Origin: Chromatiales bacterium USCg_Taylor
GTDB taxonomy: Bacteria > Pseudomonadota > Gammaproteobacteria > JACCXJ01
Assembly: GCA_002007425.1 (NCBI GenBank)
Contig: MUGK01000030.1
Coordinates: forward strand, 1-34,330
DNA: 34,330 nucleotides
Direction: 5' to 3'
The notes beneath the pieces are model-generated. The model made no database searches, had not been told where the DNA came from, and saw nothing but the letters and a program-made list of their open reading frames with translations. Below, in pieces: positions 8,487 through 18,431 of the stretch (the first letter of the stretch is position 1; each line of letters begins with the position of its first letter). The position numbers and the translations under genes were made by a program.

Positions 8487-9830
8487 ATGAAACAGATACT
8501 GAAAAACATTTTTGTTCTGGCGCTCGGCCTCGGCCTTGGTATTCAACTCGCTAGCGGTGGAAATGAGACCGCCAATGCCGCCTCGAAGCCGCGCGCGGGC
8601 TTACCGCTCGATGAGTTGCGCACCTTCACCGAGGTATTCGCGAAGATCAAGAGCGATTACGTCGAAGAGGTCGGTGATGCGGATCTACTCGAGAACGCGA
8701 TCCGGGGAATGTTGTCGGGGCTCGATCCGCATTCGGCCTATCTCGACCCCGACGCCTACGGTGGCTTGCAGGAAGGGACGAGCGGTGAATTTGGGGGCCT
8801 CGGGATCGAGGTCGCGATAGAGGACGGCTTCGTCAAGGTAATCGCGCCGATCGATGATACGCCGGCGCAGCAAGCCGGGATCAAGGCGGGTGATCTTATC
8901 GTCCGCCTTGACGATACGCCGGTAAAAGGCATGAGCCTTAACGACGCGGTAAAAATGATGCGGGGCAAACCCGGAACGGCCATTCAGCTAACCATCGTAC
9001 GCGAAGGCGAGGAAAAGCCGCTGGCGATCTCCGTAAAGCGCGCGGTAATCAAGGTGCAAAGCGTCAAGAGCCGAACCTTGGAACCGCAACTGGGCTATGT
9101 ACGCATCTCGCATTTTCAAACGCGCACGGGCGACGATCTCAGCGCCGCCCTCGACACCCTGAAACGCGAAAACAAGTACAGGCTCTCCGGGCTCATCCTC
9201 GATCTGCGTAATAACCCCGGCGGCATCTTGGGTTCGGCGGTGGCCGTCGCCGACGTATTCATGGAAAAAGGTCTCATTGTCCTGACCAAGGGGCGCGGCA
9301 AGGGATCCGAGCTGAGCTTCGACGCGAAACCCAAGGACGCCTTGAACGGGGCGCCGATGGTCGTACTCGTCAACGGCGGATCGGCCTCGGCCTCGGAAAT
9401 CGTGGCCGGCGCGCTCCAAGACGCCCGCCGCGCCGTGCTGATGGGAAGCAAGACCTTCGGGAAAGGCTCCGTGCAAACTATCCTGCCGATGAACAATGAC
9501 GCCGCGCTTAAGCTCACGACCGCGCTTTACTATACTCCCTCGGGCCGGTCCATCCAGGCCGAGGGCATCGTCCCCGACATCATTTTAGACCGGTTAAAAG
9601 TGGCGGCCGCGGAAAATCCGGGCTTGGACGAGATTAAAGAGAGCAACCTCACGCGACACCTCTCGAACGGGAAGCAGCCCCCTGCCGAGGCCGCGCAGCC
9701 CGAAGCCAAGCCGAAGGATGCAAAAGCGAATAACGAAAACGGTGAAACCCTGGCGACCAGCGACTATGAATTGTACGAAGCGCTAAACTTGCTAAAGGGC
9801 CTCACGCTGCAACGGCGCGCATCCAATTAG
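8487..9830 (+). CDS. ctpA: Carboxy-terminal processing protease (S41A family)
   Basis: This periplasmic serine protease has a Ser/Lys dyad and degrades or trims C-termini of envelope proteins, such as murein hydrolases in other bacteria. The start at ATG 8487 (447 aa) gives a good signal peptide (Lys-rich start, hydrophobic core about residues 6-22); an upstream TTG at 8463 would bury it. Next come the PDZ domain (about 100-180, with EFGGLGIEV), LILDLRNNPGG near 236, Ser301 in GGSASASE, and Lys326 in TFGKGSVQ, 25 residues apart as expected. A Pro/Ala/Glu-rich linker precedes the C-terminal helix. It is co-directional with gpmI and with the DJ-1 gene 6 bases downstream. Confidence 0.94.
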   Translation: MKQILKNIFVLALGLGLGIQLASGGNETANAASKPRAGLPLDELRTFTEVFAKIKSDYVEEVGDADLLENAIRGMLSGLDPHSAYLDPDAYGGLQEGTSGEFGGLGIEVAIEDGFVKVIAPIDDTPAQQAGIKAGDLIVRLDDTPVKGMSLNDAVKMMRGKPGTAIQLTIVREGEEKPLAISVKRAVIKVQSVKSRTLEPQLGYVRISHFQTRTGDDLSAALDTLKRENKYRLSGLILDLRNNPGGILGSAVAVADVFMEKGLIVLTKGRGKGSELSFDAKPKDALNGAPMVVLVNGGSASASEIVAGALQDARRAVLMGSKTFGKGSVQTILPMNNDAALKLTTALYYTPSGRSIQAEGIVPDIILDRLKVAAAENPGLDEIKESNLTRHLSNGKQPPAEAAQPEAKPKDAKANNENGETLATSDYELYEALNLLKGLTLQRRASN

Positions 9831-9836
9831 ACTTGG

Positions 9837-10391
9837 ATGGCCGCCGTACTTATCCCGCTGGCCCAAGGGTGTGAAGAGCTTGAGGCCGTCACCGTCATCG
9901 ATCTCCTGCGCCGGGCCGGGATCGAGGTGGTCACGGCCGGCCTCGATAATCATCCCGTCCGCGCCAGCCGCGGAGTGGTGCTGATCGCCGACCTGAACTT
10001 GGACGAAGCCTTGAAACGCGACTACGACATGGTCGTGCTTCCGGGGGGTGCCCAAGGCGCGGAGCAACTGAACCGCGACCCGCGCGTGCACGATCTGCTT
10101 ATCAAAATGGCGACGAACGGAAAATTTACGGCTGCGATCTGCGCGGCGCCCAAGGTCTTGGGCGCAGCCGGCCTTCTCAAAGGAAAGCGCGCCACCGGCT
10201 ATCCCGGGATCTTGCGGGCGATGAATTTCACGGAGGTGACCGTGACCGAGGACGCCCTAGTCCAAGACGGGAAGGTCATTACCTCGCGCGGACCCGGCAC
10301 GGCGATGGATTTCGCGCTCGCCTTGATCGAGTCCCTGGCCGGCACTCCCAAGCGCGATGAGGTCGAGTCGCAACTCGCGCGAGCTCCGTAA
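9837..10391 (+). CDS. DJ-1/PfpI family protein (YajL-like)
   Basis: The Rossmann-like DJ-1 fold is clear. It includes the nucleophile-elbow cysteine Cys102 in AAICAAP, the acidic partner in CEELE (about 12-16), the loop VVLPGGAQGAE, and the C-terminal TSRGPGTAMDFALALIE. Family members act as redox-sensitive chaperones or on glyoxal adducts; the exact role is debated and cannot be decided here. At 184 aa the length is typical of YajL. It starts 6 bases after the ctpA stop, so it is probably co-transcribed with gpmI-ctpA, and converges with ubiB (4 bases between stops). Confidence 0.88.
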   Translation: MAAVLIPLAQGCEELEAVTVIDLLRRAGIEVVTAGLDNHPVRASRGVVLIADLNLDEALKRDYDMVVLPGGAQGAEQLNRDPRVHDLLIKMATNGKFTAAICAAPKVLGAAGLLKGKRATGYPGILRAMNFTEVTVTEDALVQDGKVITSRGPGTAMDFALALIESLAGTPKRDEVESQLARAP

Positions 10392-10395
10392 CGCG

Positions 10396-12063
10396 TTAGT
10401 GCTCCCGAAATGCACGCGCCAACAGAACTAACCCAAAACCGCCCATGACCCACACGCCGAAGGGGGCGTCGCCAAGCATAAGCGTATCCTCGTCCGCGAG
10501 GCCGAGCAGCGTCGTGGCGCTCAAGATAAACGCGCCAGCAGCCACGGCGTAGGCCGCGCGTTCGGCGGCAATCCGGATCTCGCGCTGAATATCCTGCAAC
10601 TTGCTGGTATGGATATTCAGGGTAAAATCGCCTTGCTTGAGCTGCTCCAGGAGATCCACGACGTGGCCCGGGAGGTTCGGAAGCCGCTCGGCCCACATCG
10701 GCAGATTCTCGCGCGTGGCTCCCACGATCCGGCGCACGCCGACCCGCTCGCTCATCCACCTCTCCAAGGACGGCTTGGCCGCATGCCACATGTCCAGATC
10801 GGGGCACAGGTGTCGCGCCACCCCTTCGATGTTAACCAAGGTTTTTTGCAACAGCAGGAGCTGGGGCAGGACCTCCATCCTGAAACGCTGCGCGGTCTGA
10901 AACAGGCGCAGCAACAGGTGGCCAAAGGAGACATCCTTGATCGGGCGCTCGAACATCGGTTCGCACACGGAGCGGATCGCGAACTCGAAGTCATCGACGC
11001 GCGTGCCCGCGGGGACCCAACCCGATTCCACGTGCAGCTCCGCCACACGCCGATAATCGCGCTTGAGAAAGGCCAAGAAATTATTGGCTAAATAGCGTTG
11101 GTCGAATTCGCTCAATGAGCCCATGATCCCGAAATCGACCGGTACGATCTTAGCCAGCTCCTCGCCCCGAGGGGGGATCACGAAGAGGTTGCCGGGATGC
11201 ATATCCGCATGGAAAAAGCGATCGCGAAATACCTGCGCAAAGAACAATTGCACGCCGACCTCGGCCAGTCTTCTAAGATCCACGCCGGCTTTGCGCAGGG
11301 CATCGAGGTTGTCGATCGAGATCCCCGATATCCGCTCCATCACCAGCACGTCGCGGTGGGTCAGGTCCCATTCGATGGCGGGAACATGAATCTCGCTCGA
11401 TCCTTCGAAGTTCCGCTTCAATTGCGAGGCGCTCGCGGCCTCGCGCACCAGATCAAGCTCATCGAGTATGATTTTTTCGTACTCCGCGATCACCCGTGTG
11501 GGCCTCAGCCGCCGCCCCTCGCTCCAGTAGCGCTCCGCGAAGTTGGCAAGGATATCCAGCAGGCTGAGATCGCGGCGGATAACCTTTTTGATCCCCGGCC
11601 GCACGACTTTGACCACCACGTCGCGGCCGTTCAGAAGCTTTGCCGCGTGGACCTGGGCGATCGACGCCGAGGCCAAGGGCTGTTCGTCGAATTCGCTGAA
11701 GATCTGCTGTAACGGGCGCCCGTAGGCCGCTTCGACGATCTTGCGCGCCTCGCTCCCGGGGAAGGGAGGCACATGGTCTTGCAGATTCGCGAACTCCTCC
11801 GCGATATCGTCCGGGATCAAATCACGCCGGGTCGACAGCACCTGACCGAATTTCACGAAGATAGGGCCGAGGTCCTCGAGGACATGTCGGAGCCGTTCCG
11901 CGCGCGGGGCATAGCCGGAGCGTGTCCAGTTCCACGGCAGCACGTACAAAAGGAACCGAATCGGCCGGAAAAGGTGTGTGGCCAGAATGATTTCATCGAG
12001 GCCATGGCGGATCAGGACCCGCTGGATCACGAGCACGCGCAGGAACTGGCCGATGCCGATCAC
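10396..12063 (-). CDS. ubiB: Ubiquinone biosynthesis atypical kinase/ATPase UbiB
   Basis: UbiB is an ADCK/ABC1-family protein-kinase-like ATPase needed for ubiquinone (coenzyme Q8) synthesis, probably extracting lipid intermediates from the membrane. Family marks are [14 protein letters not shown] (the KxGQ motif, about residue 71), the alanine-rich loop [11 protein letters not shown], the lysine in VVVKVVRPG, the catalytic segment [12 protein letters not shown], and the metal-binding VDFGIMG. Two hydrophobic helices lie at the C-terminus (about 505-550). At 555 aa the length is normal. Its start overlaps the ubiJ stop by 4 bases, indicating coupled translation in the ubiE-ubiJ-ubiB order. 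Confidence 0.96.
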   Translation of the reverse strand: MIGIGQFLRVLVIQRVLIRHGLDEIILATHLFRPIRFLLYVLPWNWTRSGYAPRAERLRHVLEDLGPIFVKFGQVLSTRRDLIPDDIAEEFANLQDHVPPFPGSEARKIVEAAYGRPLQQIFSEFDEQPLASASIAQVHAAKLLNGRDVVVKVVRPGIKKVIRRDLSLLDILANFAERYWSEGRRLRPTRVIAEYEKIILDELDLVREAASASQLKRNFEGSSEIHVPAIEWDLTHRDVLVMERISGISIDNLDALRKAGVDLRRLAEVGVQLFFAQVFRDRFFHADMHPGNLFVIPPRGEELAKIVPVDFGIMGSLSEFDQRYLANNFLAFLKRDYRRVAELHVESGWVPAGTRVDDFEFAIRSVCEPMFERPIKDVSFGHLLLRLFQTAQRFRMEVLPQLLLLQKTLVNIEGVARHLCPDLDMWHAAKPSLERWMSERVGVRRIVGATRENLPMWAERLPNLPGHVVDLLEQLKQGDFTLNIHTSKLQDIQREIRIAAERAAYAVAAGAFILSATTLLGLADEDTLMLGDAPFGVWVMGGFGLVLLARAFREH

Positions 12064-12707
12064 GCCGGCCGTTCCTTTGCCGCCCTTCCTAAGCGCCCGT
12101 GGAGCCGCTTGATGCGTGCGTCCAGACGGTCGATGTCGCTGCGCAACTCATCGACAGCGGTCAAGAACTGCCGGATCTGCCATCGCTCCGGTAACAGCTC
12201 GGCCTCATTGCGGAGGTACTCGGCGACGTCGCGCTCGAGCGTCGCGCGCATCTCGGCAAGCCACTGCGCGGCCGCGCGTCCCCCGTTTCCGAGTTGATGC
12301 GCGGCGACATCGCCAAAATAACCGGAGAGCAATTCCTCCCAATCCACGCTAAACGAAGCCAAGAGCGACTGCAGGTGCCTGCCAAGCGCGACATCGCCGA
12401 TGATCTCGACACCGCTCGCGACGCTCGCGCCCTCGGTGTCGGCGCTCATCGCTAAGAGCGCCAGCGGCGTGCCCCGGATCCGCACGTGAACCTCGCCGGA
12501 ATGATCGGCGCGCAGCCGAATCGCGGCCGCTTCCGGCAAGAGATAGATCGTCTGCCCGAGGCCCGTCAGCTCCACGGCGATGGTTTTTCCTGCCATGGCC
12601 GCCGCGCGCTCGAGCGCCTCCGGGTCGAGCCGCAAGAGCGACCCCAACACTCGCTCCAATAAGCTTAGCAGCGCGGGCGGGAGAGGTGCGCTGGCGACTC
12701 CCGTCAA
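12060..12707 (-). CDS. ubiJ: Ubiquinone biosynthesis accessory factor UbiJ (SCP2 domain)
   Basis: UbiJ carries a sterol-carrier-protein-2-like lipid-binding domain (about residues 15-115) and a helical C-terminal tail. It is part of the soluble Ubi complex that shelters hydrophobic ubiquinone intermediates. Sequence conservation is modest in this family. The call rests on the SCP2-like pattern ([15 protein letters not shown], then [12 protein letters not shown] and [12 protein letters not shown]), the predicted coiled-coil C-terminus, the 215-aa length, and above all the position between ubiE and ubiB with 4-base overlaps on both sides. Confidence 0.9.
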   Translation of the reverse strand: MTGVASAPLPPALLSLLERVLGSLLRLDPEALERAAAMAGKTIAVELTGLGQTIYLLPEAAAIRLRADHSGEVHVRIRGTPLALLAMSADTEGASVASGVEIIGDVALGRHLQSLLASFSVDWEELLSGYFGDVAAHQLGNGGRAAAQWLAEMRATLERDVAEYLRNEAELLPERWQIRQFLTAVDELRSDIDRLDARIKRLHGRLGRAAKERPA

Positions 12708-13447
12708 AGCTTGTACCCGCGATGTACCGCAACGATCCCGCCACTGAGGTTATAGTAACTCGTAAGCTCGAATCCGGAGTCGTTCATCATCGCTTTCAAG
12801 GTCTCCTGATCGGGGTGCATCCGGATCGACTCGACGAGGTAGCGATAACTCGCTCTATCACCCGCAATCAGTTGTCCCAGCACCGGAATCACGTTGAACG
12901 AATACAGATCGTAGACGCTTTGCAGTAGTGGAACGTTCAGGCGGGAAAACTCCAGGATCACCACGCGTCCTCCATAACGCAACACCCGATGCATCGACGC
13001 GAGCGCGCGCTCCTTCGCCGTCACATTACGCAAGCCGAACGCGATCAGGATGGCATCGAAGCTGTCCTCGGGAAACGGCAGTTGCTCGGCGTTGGCAAGC
13101 ACGACATCGACATTGCTTGCCAGGCCGCGATCGAGAAGGCGATCGCGGCCGAGCCGCAACATGGGGCCATTGATGTCGGAGAGCACGACCCGCCCCCCGG
13201 CACCCACCTCAGGCCCGATCAAGGCGCTCACATCGCCGCTTCCCCCGGCCAGGTCCAAGATCCGTTCGCCGTGTTTGATACCGGCGACGGCGACGGCGAA
13301 GCGCTTCCACAGCCGATGCGCCCCCCCGGACATCAAATCGTTCATCAAATCATAACGCGGCGCCACCGAGGCAAACACGCCGGCGACTCGCCGTGCTTTT
13401 TCTTCGCCGCGGATCCTTTGAAAACCAAAGTCCGTGGCCTCGCTCAT
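12704..13447 (-). CDS. ubiE: Ubiquinone/menaquinone C-methyltransferase UbiE
   Basis: This S-adenosylmethionine-dependent methyltransferase performs the C-2 methylation step in ubiquinone synthesis (and menaquinone if made). [25 protein letters not shown] is the family start, [10 protein letters not shown] is motif I (AdoMet binding; Ser replaces the usual Thr), NAEQLPF and the AFGLRN segment follow, and the end [15 protein letters not shown] is diagnostic. At 247 aa the length is normal. It overlaps both the DUF971 gene and ubiJ by 4 bases, so the three are very likely co-translated. Confidence 0.97.
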   Translation of the reverse strand: MSEATDFGFQRIRGEEKARRVAGVFASVAPRYDLMNDLMSGGAHRLWKRFAVAVAGIKHGERILDLAGGSGDVSALIGPEVGAGGRVVLSDINGPMLRLGRDRLLDRGLASNVDVVLANAEQLPFPEDSFDAILIAFGLRNVTAKERALASMHRVLRYGGRVVILEFSRLNVPLLQSVYDLYSFNVIPVLGQLIAGDRASYRYLVESIRMHPDQETLKAMMNDSGFELTSYYNLSGGIVAVHRGYKL

Positions 13448-13815
13448 AAGGACGCCGAGCGGCGCTGGTAACCCGCTTCCCGTAATGCATCCAAGTACTT
13501 CATCCAGTAACGGTCCCTATGCATTCCAAGATCATACAAGTAACTCCAGGAATAGAGCCCGGTGGCATGCCCGTCATCGAAGCTGAGCCTTACGGCGTAG
13601 TTGCCCACCGGTTCGATGAGCGTGATGTTAGCCTGCTCTTTCCCGGTCTGAAGCACGGCGGTCTCCGGGCCGTGGCCTTTGACGTCCGCCGAGGGCGAGT
13701 AGACGCGCAATAGCTCACACGGCAGATCAAAACGATTGCCGTCGTTGAACGTGATCTCGAGCACGCGCGATTTGCGGTGCAGTTTAATCTCGGCCGGAAA
13801 GGGTTTTTCAGCCAT
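13444..13815 (-). CDS. DUF971 protein (gamma-butyrobetaine hydroxylase N-terminal-like domain)
   Basis: A single small beta-rich domain related to the N-terminal domain of gamma-butyrobetaine/trimethyllysine dioxygenases, standing alone without the oxygenase. Recognisable parts are [32 protein letters not shown], and the metal-site-like [18 protein letters not shown] followed by YLYDLG. Stand-alone members are widespread in proteobacteria between hslU and ubiE, as here, and their function is unknown; a role in Fe-S or other metal handling has been suggested for eukaryotic relatives. Its 123 aa is usual. It lies 11 bases after hslU and overlaps ubiE by 4 bases. Confidence 0.88.
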   Translation of the reverse strand: MAEKPFPAEIKLHRKSRVLEITFNDGNRFDLPCELLRVYSPSADVKGHGPETAVLQTGKEQANITLIEPVGNYAVRLSFDDGHATGLYSWSYLYDLGMHRDRYWMKYLDALREAGYQRRSASL

Positions 13816-13826
13816 CGCATTGCCTG

Positions 13827-15161
13827 TTATAAGATATACCTCGCGATGTCGTCGTCGCTGGCGAGCTCGCCCAGTTGCCCATCGACGTAGGCGGCGTCGA
13901 TGTCCACATCTACAACCTCGCCGCTCCCGGCGCTATAAGAGATGGTCTCTAGCAAGCGCTCGAGCACGGTGTGCAGGCGCCTTGCCCCGATGTTCTCCGT
14001 CCTTTGATTGACTTGCCAGGCGACCTCGGCGATGCGTGCTATCCCCGACTCGGCGAAACGCATGCTCACTCCTTCCGTCGCCATCAAGGCGATGTATTGC
14101 TCGGTCAACGAGGCGTCCGGCTCGGTCAGTATGCGAACGAAATCTTGTACTGTAAGGGCGTTGAGCTCGACACGGATGGGTAAGCGTCCTTGCAGCTCGG
14201 GGATGAGATCCGAGGGCTTGGAAAGATGAAAGGCTCCCGAAGCGATAAATAGGATATGGTCGGTCTTCACCATCCCGTACTTGGTGGAGACCGTGCAACC
14301 TTCCACTAGGGGCAATAAATCGCGCTGCACGCCCTCGCGAGATACGTCCGGGCCGCTAAATTCCGAACGCCGGGCCACCTTGTCGATCTCGTCCAGGAAG
14401 ACGATGCCATGCTGCTCCGCTCTTTGTATGGCCTGGGCTTTGATTTCATCTTCATTGATTAGCTTGGCCGCTTCCTCCTCCACGAGGAGCTTGCGTGCCT
14501 CGGCCACATGTAACCTGCGGGTGCGCGTACGCCCGCTCCCCAGGTTTTGAAACATCGATTGGAGCTGGCCTGTCATCTCTTCCATTCCCGGGGGGGCCAT
14601 GATCTCGACCCCGATGCGCGGGGCGTTCAGCTCGGCTTCGATCTGCCGCTCATCCAGCGTACCGTTGCGCAACATCTGGCGAAAGCGATCACGCGTCGTC
14701 GATCCTTCGTCGGCATTCGCGAGATCGAGTGTCCCGCTGATCCGCGCCGCCGGTAACAGAATGTCCAGGATCCGCTCCTCGGCCGCCGCCTCCGCCGCGT
14801 GTCGTACGCCCGCCATGGCCGCTTCGCGGATCATCTTGACCGCTATATCGACCAGATCGCGGACGATCGTTTCCACGTCCCGCCCCACGTAACCGACCTC
14901 GGTAAACTTCGTCGCCTCGACTTTGATGAACGGCGCCTGGGCAAGCTTCGCGAGACGCCGCGCGATCTCGGTCTTGCCTACCCCGGTGGGACCTATCATC
15001 AAGATATTCTTGGGTGTGATCTCGTTCCTCAAATCGGCGCTCACCTGCATGCGCCGCCAGCGATTGCGCAGCGCGATCGCCACGGCCCGCTTGGCGGCCG
15101 CTTGGCCGACGATATGTTTATCCAACTCGGCGGCGATCTGCCGCGGGGTTAATTCACTCAT
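13827..15161 (-). CDS. hslU: ATP-dependent protease ATPase subunit HslU
   Basis: HslU is the AAA+ unfoldase that feeds substrates to the HslV peptidase in the cytoplasm. Walker A is GPTGVGKT (about 57-64), the pore loop is GYVGRDVE near 92, and Walker B is [11 protein letters not shown]. An I-domain insertion (about 110-240) lies between, and sensor-2 and the C-terminal tail ending in ARYIL (which docks into HslV) are intact. At 444 aa it matches the family. It follows hslV by 19 bases. Confidence 0.98.
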   Translation of the reverse strand: MSELTPRQIAAELDKHIVGQAAAKRAVAIALRNRWRRMQVSADLRNEITPKNILMIGPTGVGKTEIARRLAKLAQAPFIKVEATKFTEVGYVGRDVETIVRDLVDIAVKMIREAAMAGVRHAAEAAAEERILDILLPAARISGTLDLANADEGSTTRDRFRQMLRNGTLDERQIEAELNAPRIGVEIMAPPGMEEMTGQLQSMFQNLGSGRTRTRRLHVAEARKLLVEEEAAKLINEDEIKAQAIQRAEQHGIVFLDEIDKVARRSEFSGPDVSREGVQRDLLPLVEGCTVSTKYGMVKTDHILFIASGAFHLSKPSDLIPELQGRLPIRVELNALTVQDFVRILTEPDASLTEQYIALMATEGVSMRFAESGIARIAEVAWQVNQRTENIGARRLHTVLERLLETISYSAGSGEVVDVDIDAAYVDGQLGELASDDDIARYIL

Positions 15162-15180
15162 GCAATATCATCAGGCTCAA

Positions 15181-15732
15181 TCAACTTTCCGCTTCCAGTT
15201 CCTCGACCGTCAGGTTGGCGTTGGTGTAAATGCAGATCTCGGCGGCGATCCGGAGCCCCGCCTCCACGATGGCGCGGGCCCCCAATTCGGTGTGCTGCAA
15301 AAGCGCCGTCGCCGCCGCCTTGGCGTAAGGTCCGCCCGATCCGATGGCCATCACATGGCCCTCGGGCTCGATCACATCCCCGGTTCCGGAAATGATGAGC
15401 GAGGTCCTCGCATCCGCCACGACCAAGAGCGCCTCCAAACGCCGCAAGGCCCGGTCGGTACGCCAGTCTTTGGCAAGCTCGACCGCCGCGCGGGGGAGGT
15501 TGCCTTGGTGTTTTTCCAGCTTGCCCTCGAAACGCTCGAATAGCGTAAACGCATCCGCGGTTCCGCCCGCGAAACCGGCCAAGATGCGATCGTTGTACAT
15601 ACGCCGCACCTTGCGCGCATTGCTTTTCATGACCGTATTGGCAAACGATACCTGCCCGTCCCCGCCGATCACGACGCGGCTTCCCCGGCGCACGGAAAGT
15701 ATGGTCGTACCTTCAAAGCGGGGCCATGCCAT
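15181..15732 (-). CDS. hslV: ATP-dependent protease peptidase subunit HslV
   Basis: HslV is the proteasome-like threonine peptidase that pairs with HslU. The mature enzyme should begin at Thr9 of [11 protein letters not shown], leaving an 8-residue propeptide. E. coli HslV has only the initiator Met before its Thr, but short propeptides occur in many other bacteria. [32 protein letters not shown] and IGSGGPYA are diagnostic. Its 183 aa length is normal. It heads the hslVU pair after a 91-base gap from xerC; no clear heat-shock (sigma-32) promoter was found in that gap. Confidence 0.97.
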   Translation of the reverse strand: MAWPRFEGTTILSVRRGSRVVIGGDGQVSFANTVMKSNARKVRRMYNDRILAGFAGGTADAFTLFERFEGKLEKHQGNLPRAAVELAKDWRTDRALRRLEALLVVADARTSLIISGTGDVIEPEGHVMAIGSGGPYAKAAATALLQHTELGARAIVEAGLRIAAEICIYTNANLTVEELEAES

Positions 15733-15823
15733 GAATCTTATCCATCAAAGCGGGTTGGTTTGAGAGAGGCGAATTCTACAACACTCGGCGCGAGAACGCG
15801 CAGCCCGCGGATTCGGTTAGCTT

Positions 15824-16717
15824 TCAGCGGCGGCGCGCCCGCGGATGGGCGGCGTCATAGACCCGCGCTAGATGCTGAAAATCGAGATGCGTGTACACCT
15901 GTGTCGTGCTGATATTGGAATGGCCCAGGAGCTCCTGCACGGCCCGTAGATCACCGCTCGACTCCAAGAGGTGACTGGCAAAGGAATGGCGCAGCATATG
16001 CGGATGCACACGCCGGTCAATGCCCTGGGATAGGCCCCATCGCAACACCCGATATTGCACCGAGCGCACGCTGATACGCCCCCCGCGGCGGTTCACGAAC
16101 ACCGCCGTTTGTTCCGCGCCGGCCAATTCCGCCCGAGCCGCCGACCAGGCACCCAACGCCTCGATCGCGTATCGGCCCACCGGGACGATGCGGTGTTTAT
16201 TGCCTTTGCCTTTCACCCGCACTTCACGCTCGCGCAGATCGAGATCCTGCACGTTCAATCCGACCAGCTCTGACACCCGGAGTCCCGAGGAGTACAGTAG
16301 CTCGAGCAGCGCCCGATCGCGAAGCGCAAGCGGATCGACCGCGCCGATGGCGAGCAGGCGCCCGGCTTGGTCTACGTCCAAGAGCTTCGGTAGCTTGCGC
16401 GCCGCCTTGGGCGCGCGCACCACCTTGGCCGGATTTCGCGTCAAGCAGCCTTCGTACTCCAGGAACTCGCAATAAGCGCGCAGCGCCGACAGCGAGCGTT
16501 GCAGGCTCTTGCCGCTGATTCCGCCACGGTGGCGCCAGGCCACGAAATCGCGCACGCACTTCTCATCGATTGCTTCGGGAGTTGTGATCTCCTGCCGGCG
16601 GCAATAGTGCGCAAAGCCGCCGAGATCCCGGCGATAGGCGGCCTGAGTATGCGGCGAGCGTTGCTGTAGACCCGCGAGAAACGCCGTGACCGTGATCTCC
16701 CATCGATCCGCTGCCAT
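15824..16717 (-). CDS. xerC: Tyrosine recombinase XerC
   Basis: XerC, with XerD, resolves chromosome dimers at the dif site during division. The N-terminal core-binding domain (about 1-95) is followed by the catalytic domain with all expected residues: Arg147 in SSGLRVSE, Lys171, His240 and Arg243 in HPHMLRHSFA, His266 in LGHSNIS, and the nucleophile Tyr275 in TTQVYTHLD. At 297 aa it is standard. XerC rather than XerD is indicated by the dapF - DUF484 - xerC context. It starts 10 bases after the DUF484 stop. Confidence 0.95.
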   Translation of the reverse strand: MAADRWEITVTAFLAGLQQRSPHTQAAYRRDLGGFAHYCRRQEITTPEAIDEKCVRDFVAWRHRGGISGKSLQRSLSALRAYCEFLEYEGCLTRNPAKVVRAPKAARKLPKLLDVDQAGRLLAIGAVDPLALRDRALLELLYSSGLRVSELVGLNVQDLDLREREVRVKGKGNKHRIVPVGRYAIEALGAWSAARAELAGAEQTAVFVNRRGGRISVRSVQYRVLRWGLSQGIDRRVHPHMLRHSFASHLLESSGDLRAVQELLGHSNISTTQVYTHLDFQHLARVYDAAHPRARRR

Positions 16718-16727
16718 GGCCCCCGAA

Positions 16728-17432
16728 TCAATCCGCTATCCAAGGATCGATGATCTGGCTCACCACCTCGGCAAGCTGAGAGAGAAAATCGACCCCCATG
16801 CCGGAAGCGTAGCGGCGCGGATCGAAGCTGCCAATCCCGAGCACCCCGCTCCACCGGCGGCGCGCGAGCGGCAGCAGAACGGCGGAACCGTTCTCTCCCC
16901 GCGCGGCGCCGAACAAGGCATCTCGTTGCGAAGGCTCAAGCCCTCCGCATAGCGGGTGCATTCCGGCAATCAGCGCGGTGAACACCTCCCGTTCGGCGGC
17001 CTCATGGCCAAGGAACTCCGGCACCGGCTCGCCGTTGATCGGCCGCGGCGCCGCGAACACTTTGAGCGCCACAAAGTCGGCCCGAAAATCCTCCATCAAG
17101 GCTTGATAAAGCGTAGCTATCGTTGCCTTGATATCATCGCTCCCGAGGAGCTTGATCGTCAGTTGATGCAAACGCCGCCGAAGATCGTCGTTCTGCGCCG
17201 CGATCGTTAACAGCTCACGGTATTTATTCTCAAGCCGCCGGTACTGTTCGCGTAAAGCGGCCACCTGGCGCTCGACCAGCGACACCGCCTCGCCCGTCAC
17301 ATGCGGCACGGCAATCTCGGCCAAGACAGCCGGATGCTCGACGAAAAACTGTGGATGCGCTTTCAAGTACGCAGCGACCACACCCTCGGCATCCGCGCCC
17401 TCTCCGATCCGCAACGGGTCTTTGCCGGTCAT
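16728..17432 (-). CDS. DUF484 protein (GAF-like)
   Basis: A 234-aa protein with an N-terminal helical segment and coiled coil (about residues 55-85, rich in Glu/Arg/Leu: VERQVAALREQYRRLENKY) and a C-terminal GAF-like domain (about 100-230, ending LSQLAEVVSQIIDPWI). It is the conserved but uncharacterised protein found between dapF and xerC in many gammaproteobacteria. The ATG at 17432 is chosen because it overlaps the dapF stop as ATGA; the open frame upstream is in the dapF coding region. A ligand for the GAF-like domain cannot be inferred. Confidence 0.9.
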   Translation of the reverse strand: MTGKDPLRIGEGADAEGVVAAYLKAHPQFFVEHPAVLAEIAVPHVTGEAVSLVERQVAALREQYRRLENKYRELLTIAAQNDDLRRRLHQLTIKLLGSDDIKATIATLYQALMEDFRADFVALKVFAAPRPINGEPVPEFLGHEAAEREVFTALIAGMHPLCGGLEPSQRDALFGAARGENGSAVLLPLARRRWSGVLGIGSFDPRRYASGMGVDFLSQLAEVVSQIIDPWIAD

Positions 17433-18259
17433 AATGTCACGCGTGCATCGAACACCTTCGTCGCGGGTCCCGTCATCCACACCTCCTGCCCGGGGCCCTG
17501 CCACCGAAGCGTCAACTGCCCCCCGGGTAAGACCACGTTCACTTTGGGATCCAATAAACCGAGCCGTCTCCCCGCGACCACGGCGGCACACGCCCCGGTG
17601 CCGCAGGCGGGCGTTTCACCGGCACCGCGCTCGAAGACTCGCAAGCGAATATGGCCCGCGTCGATGACCTGCATGAAACCGACATTGGCGCCTTGCGGAA
17701 ATCTCCAATGCTTATCGATCGCCGGACCGAGCTCGCCGACCGGCGCCCGGTCGGTGTCCGGGACGCAGAGCACCGCATGGGGATTCCCCATCGAGACCGC
17801 GGCCACGCTCACCCGGCCGCCGTTGACCTCAATTTCATAGGTGTCGGCCTCGCGCTCCGCGAGCAACGGTATCTCCGCGGGCGCCAGACGGGGCGCCCCC
17901 ATATCGACCTGGACCTGCCCATCGTCTTGGCAATAAAGATGAACGATCCCCGCAAGCGTTTCCACGATGATAGAGTCTCGATCCACCCAACCCGTATTCC
18001 GCAAGTAGCGCGCGACGCACCTCGCGCCGTTACCGCACTGCTCAACCTCGCCGCCGTCGGCGTTAAAGATGCGGTAATTGGCATCGACCCCCAAACGCTT
18101 AGGCCGCTCAACCAGCAATACCTGATCGCAGCCCACCCCCAAGCGTCGATTGGCGATCCGCATGATCTGCTCCGGTGATAATGAGATACCCGAGGATAGA
18201 CCATCGACCAAGACAAAGTCGTTGCCCAGTCCGTGCATCTTCGTCACGTTGATTTCCAT
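17429..18259 (-). CDS. dapF: Diaminopimelate epimerase
   Basis: DapF converts LL- to meso-diaminopimelate, the precursor of lysine and of peptidoglycan cross-links. It is a cofactor-free racemase with two catalytic cysteines: Cys75 in FNADGGEVEQCGNGARC and the second in ETPACGTGACAA. The N-terminus KMHGLGNDFVLVD is diagnostic and supports ATG 18259 (276 aa, the family length) over longer starts up to 18334. It is the first gene of the minus-strand cluster. The 172-base gap to the divergent cnoX-type gene should hold its promoter, but none could be called with confidence. Confidence 0.96.
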   Translation of the reverse strand: MEINVTKMHGLGNDFVLVDGLSSGISLSPEQIMRIANRRLGVGCDQVLLVERPKRLGVDANYRIFNADGGEVEQCGNGARCVARYLRNTGWVDRDSIIVETLAGIVHLYCQDDGQVQVDMGAPRLAPAEIPLLAEREADTYEIEVNGGRVSVAAVSMGNPHAVLCVPDTDRAPVGELGPAIDKHWRFPQGANVGFMQVIDAGHIRLRVFERGAGETPACGTGACAAVVAGRRLGLLDPKVNVVLPGGQLTLRWQGPGQEVWMTGPATKVFDARVTL

Positions 18260-18431
18260 TTCGCTAAGGGTACAAGCAGCCATCGGAGTTGGAAAGCGCG
18301 CTACCTCCGGCGAAGATGCCGGTTCCATCGTCATTAGGTCGGGAAAGCTCGGTCTTGGGCTTACGCCGGGGTTGCCATACGTAGTATAAGATACCCGTTA
18401 GTCAAGCGTCCCGAACTCGCTGAAACACGCA

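Noticed and set aside
15733-15823. Heat-shock (sigma-32) promoter before hslV
   Set aside because: No CTTGAAA / CCCCAT-like pair at proper spacing could be found in the gap.
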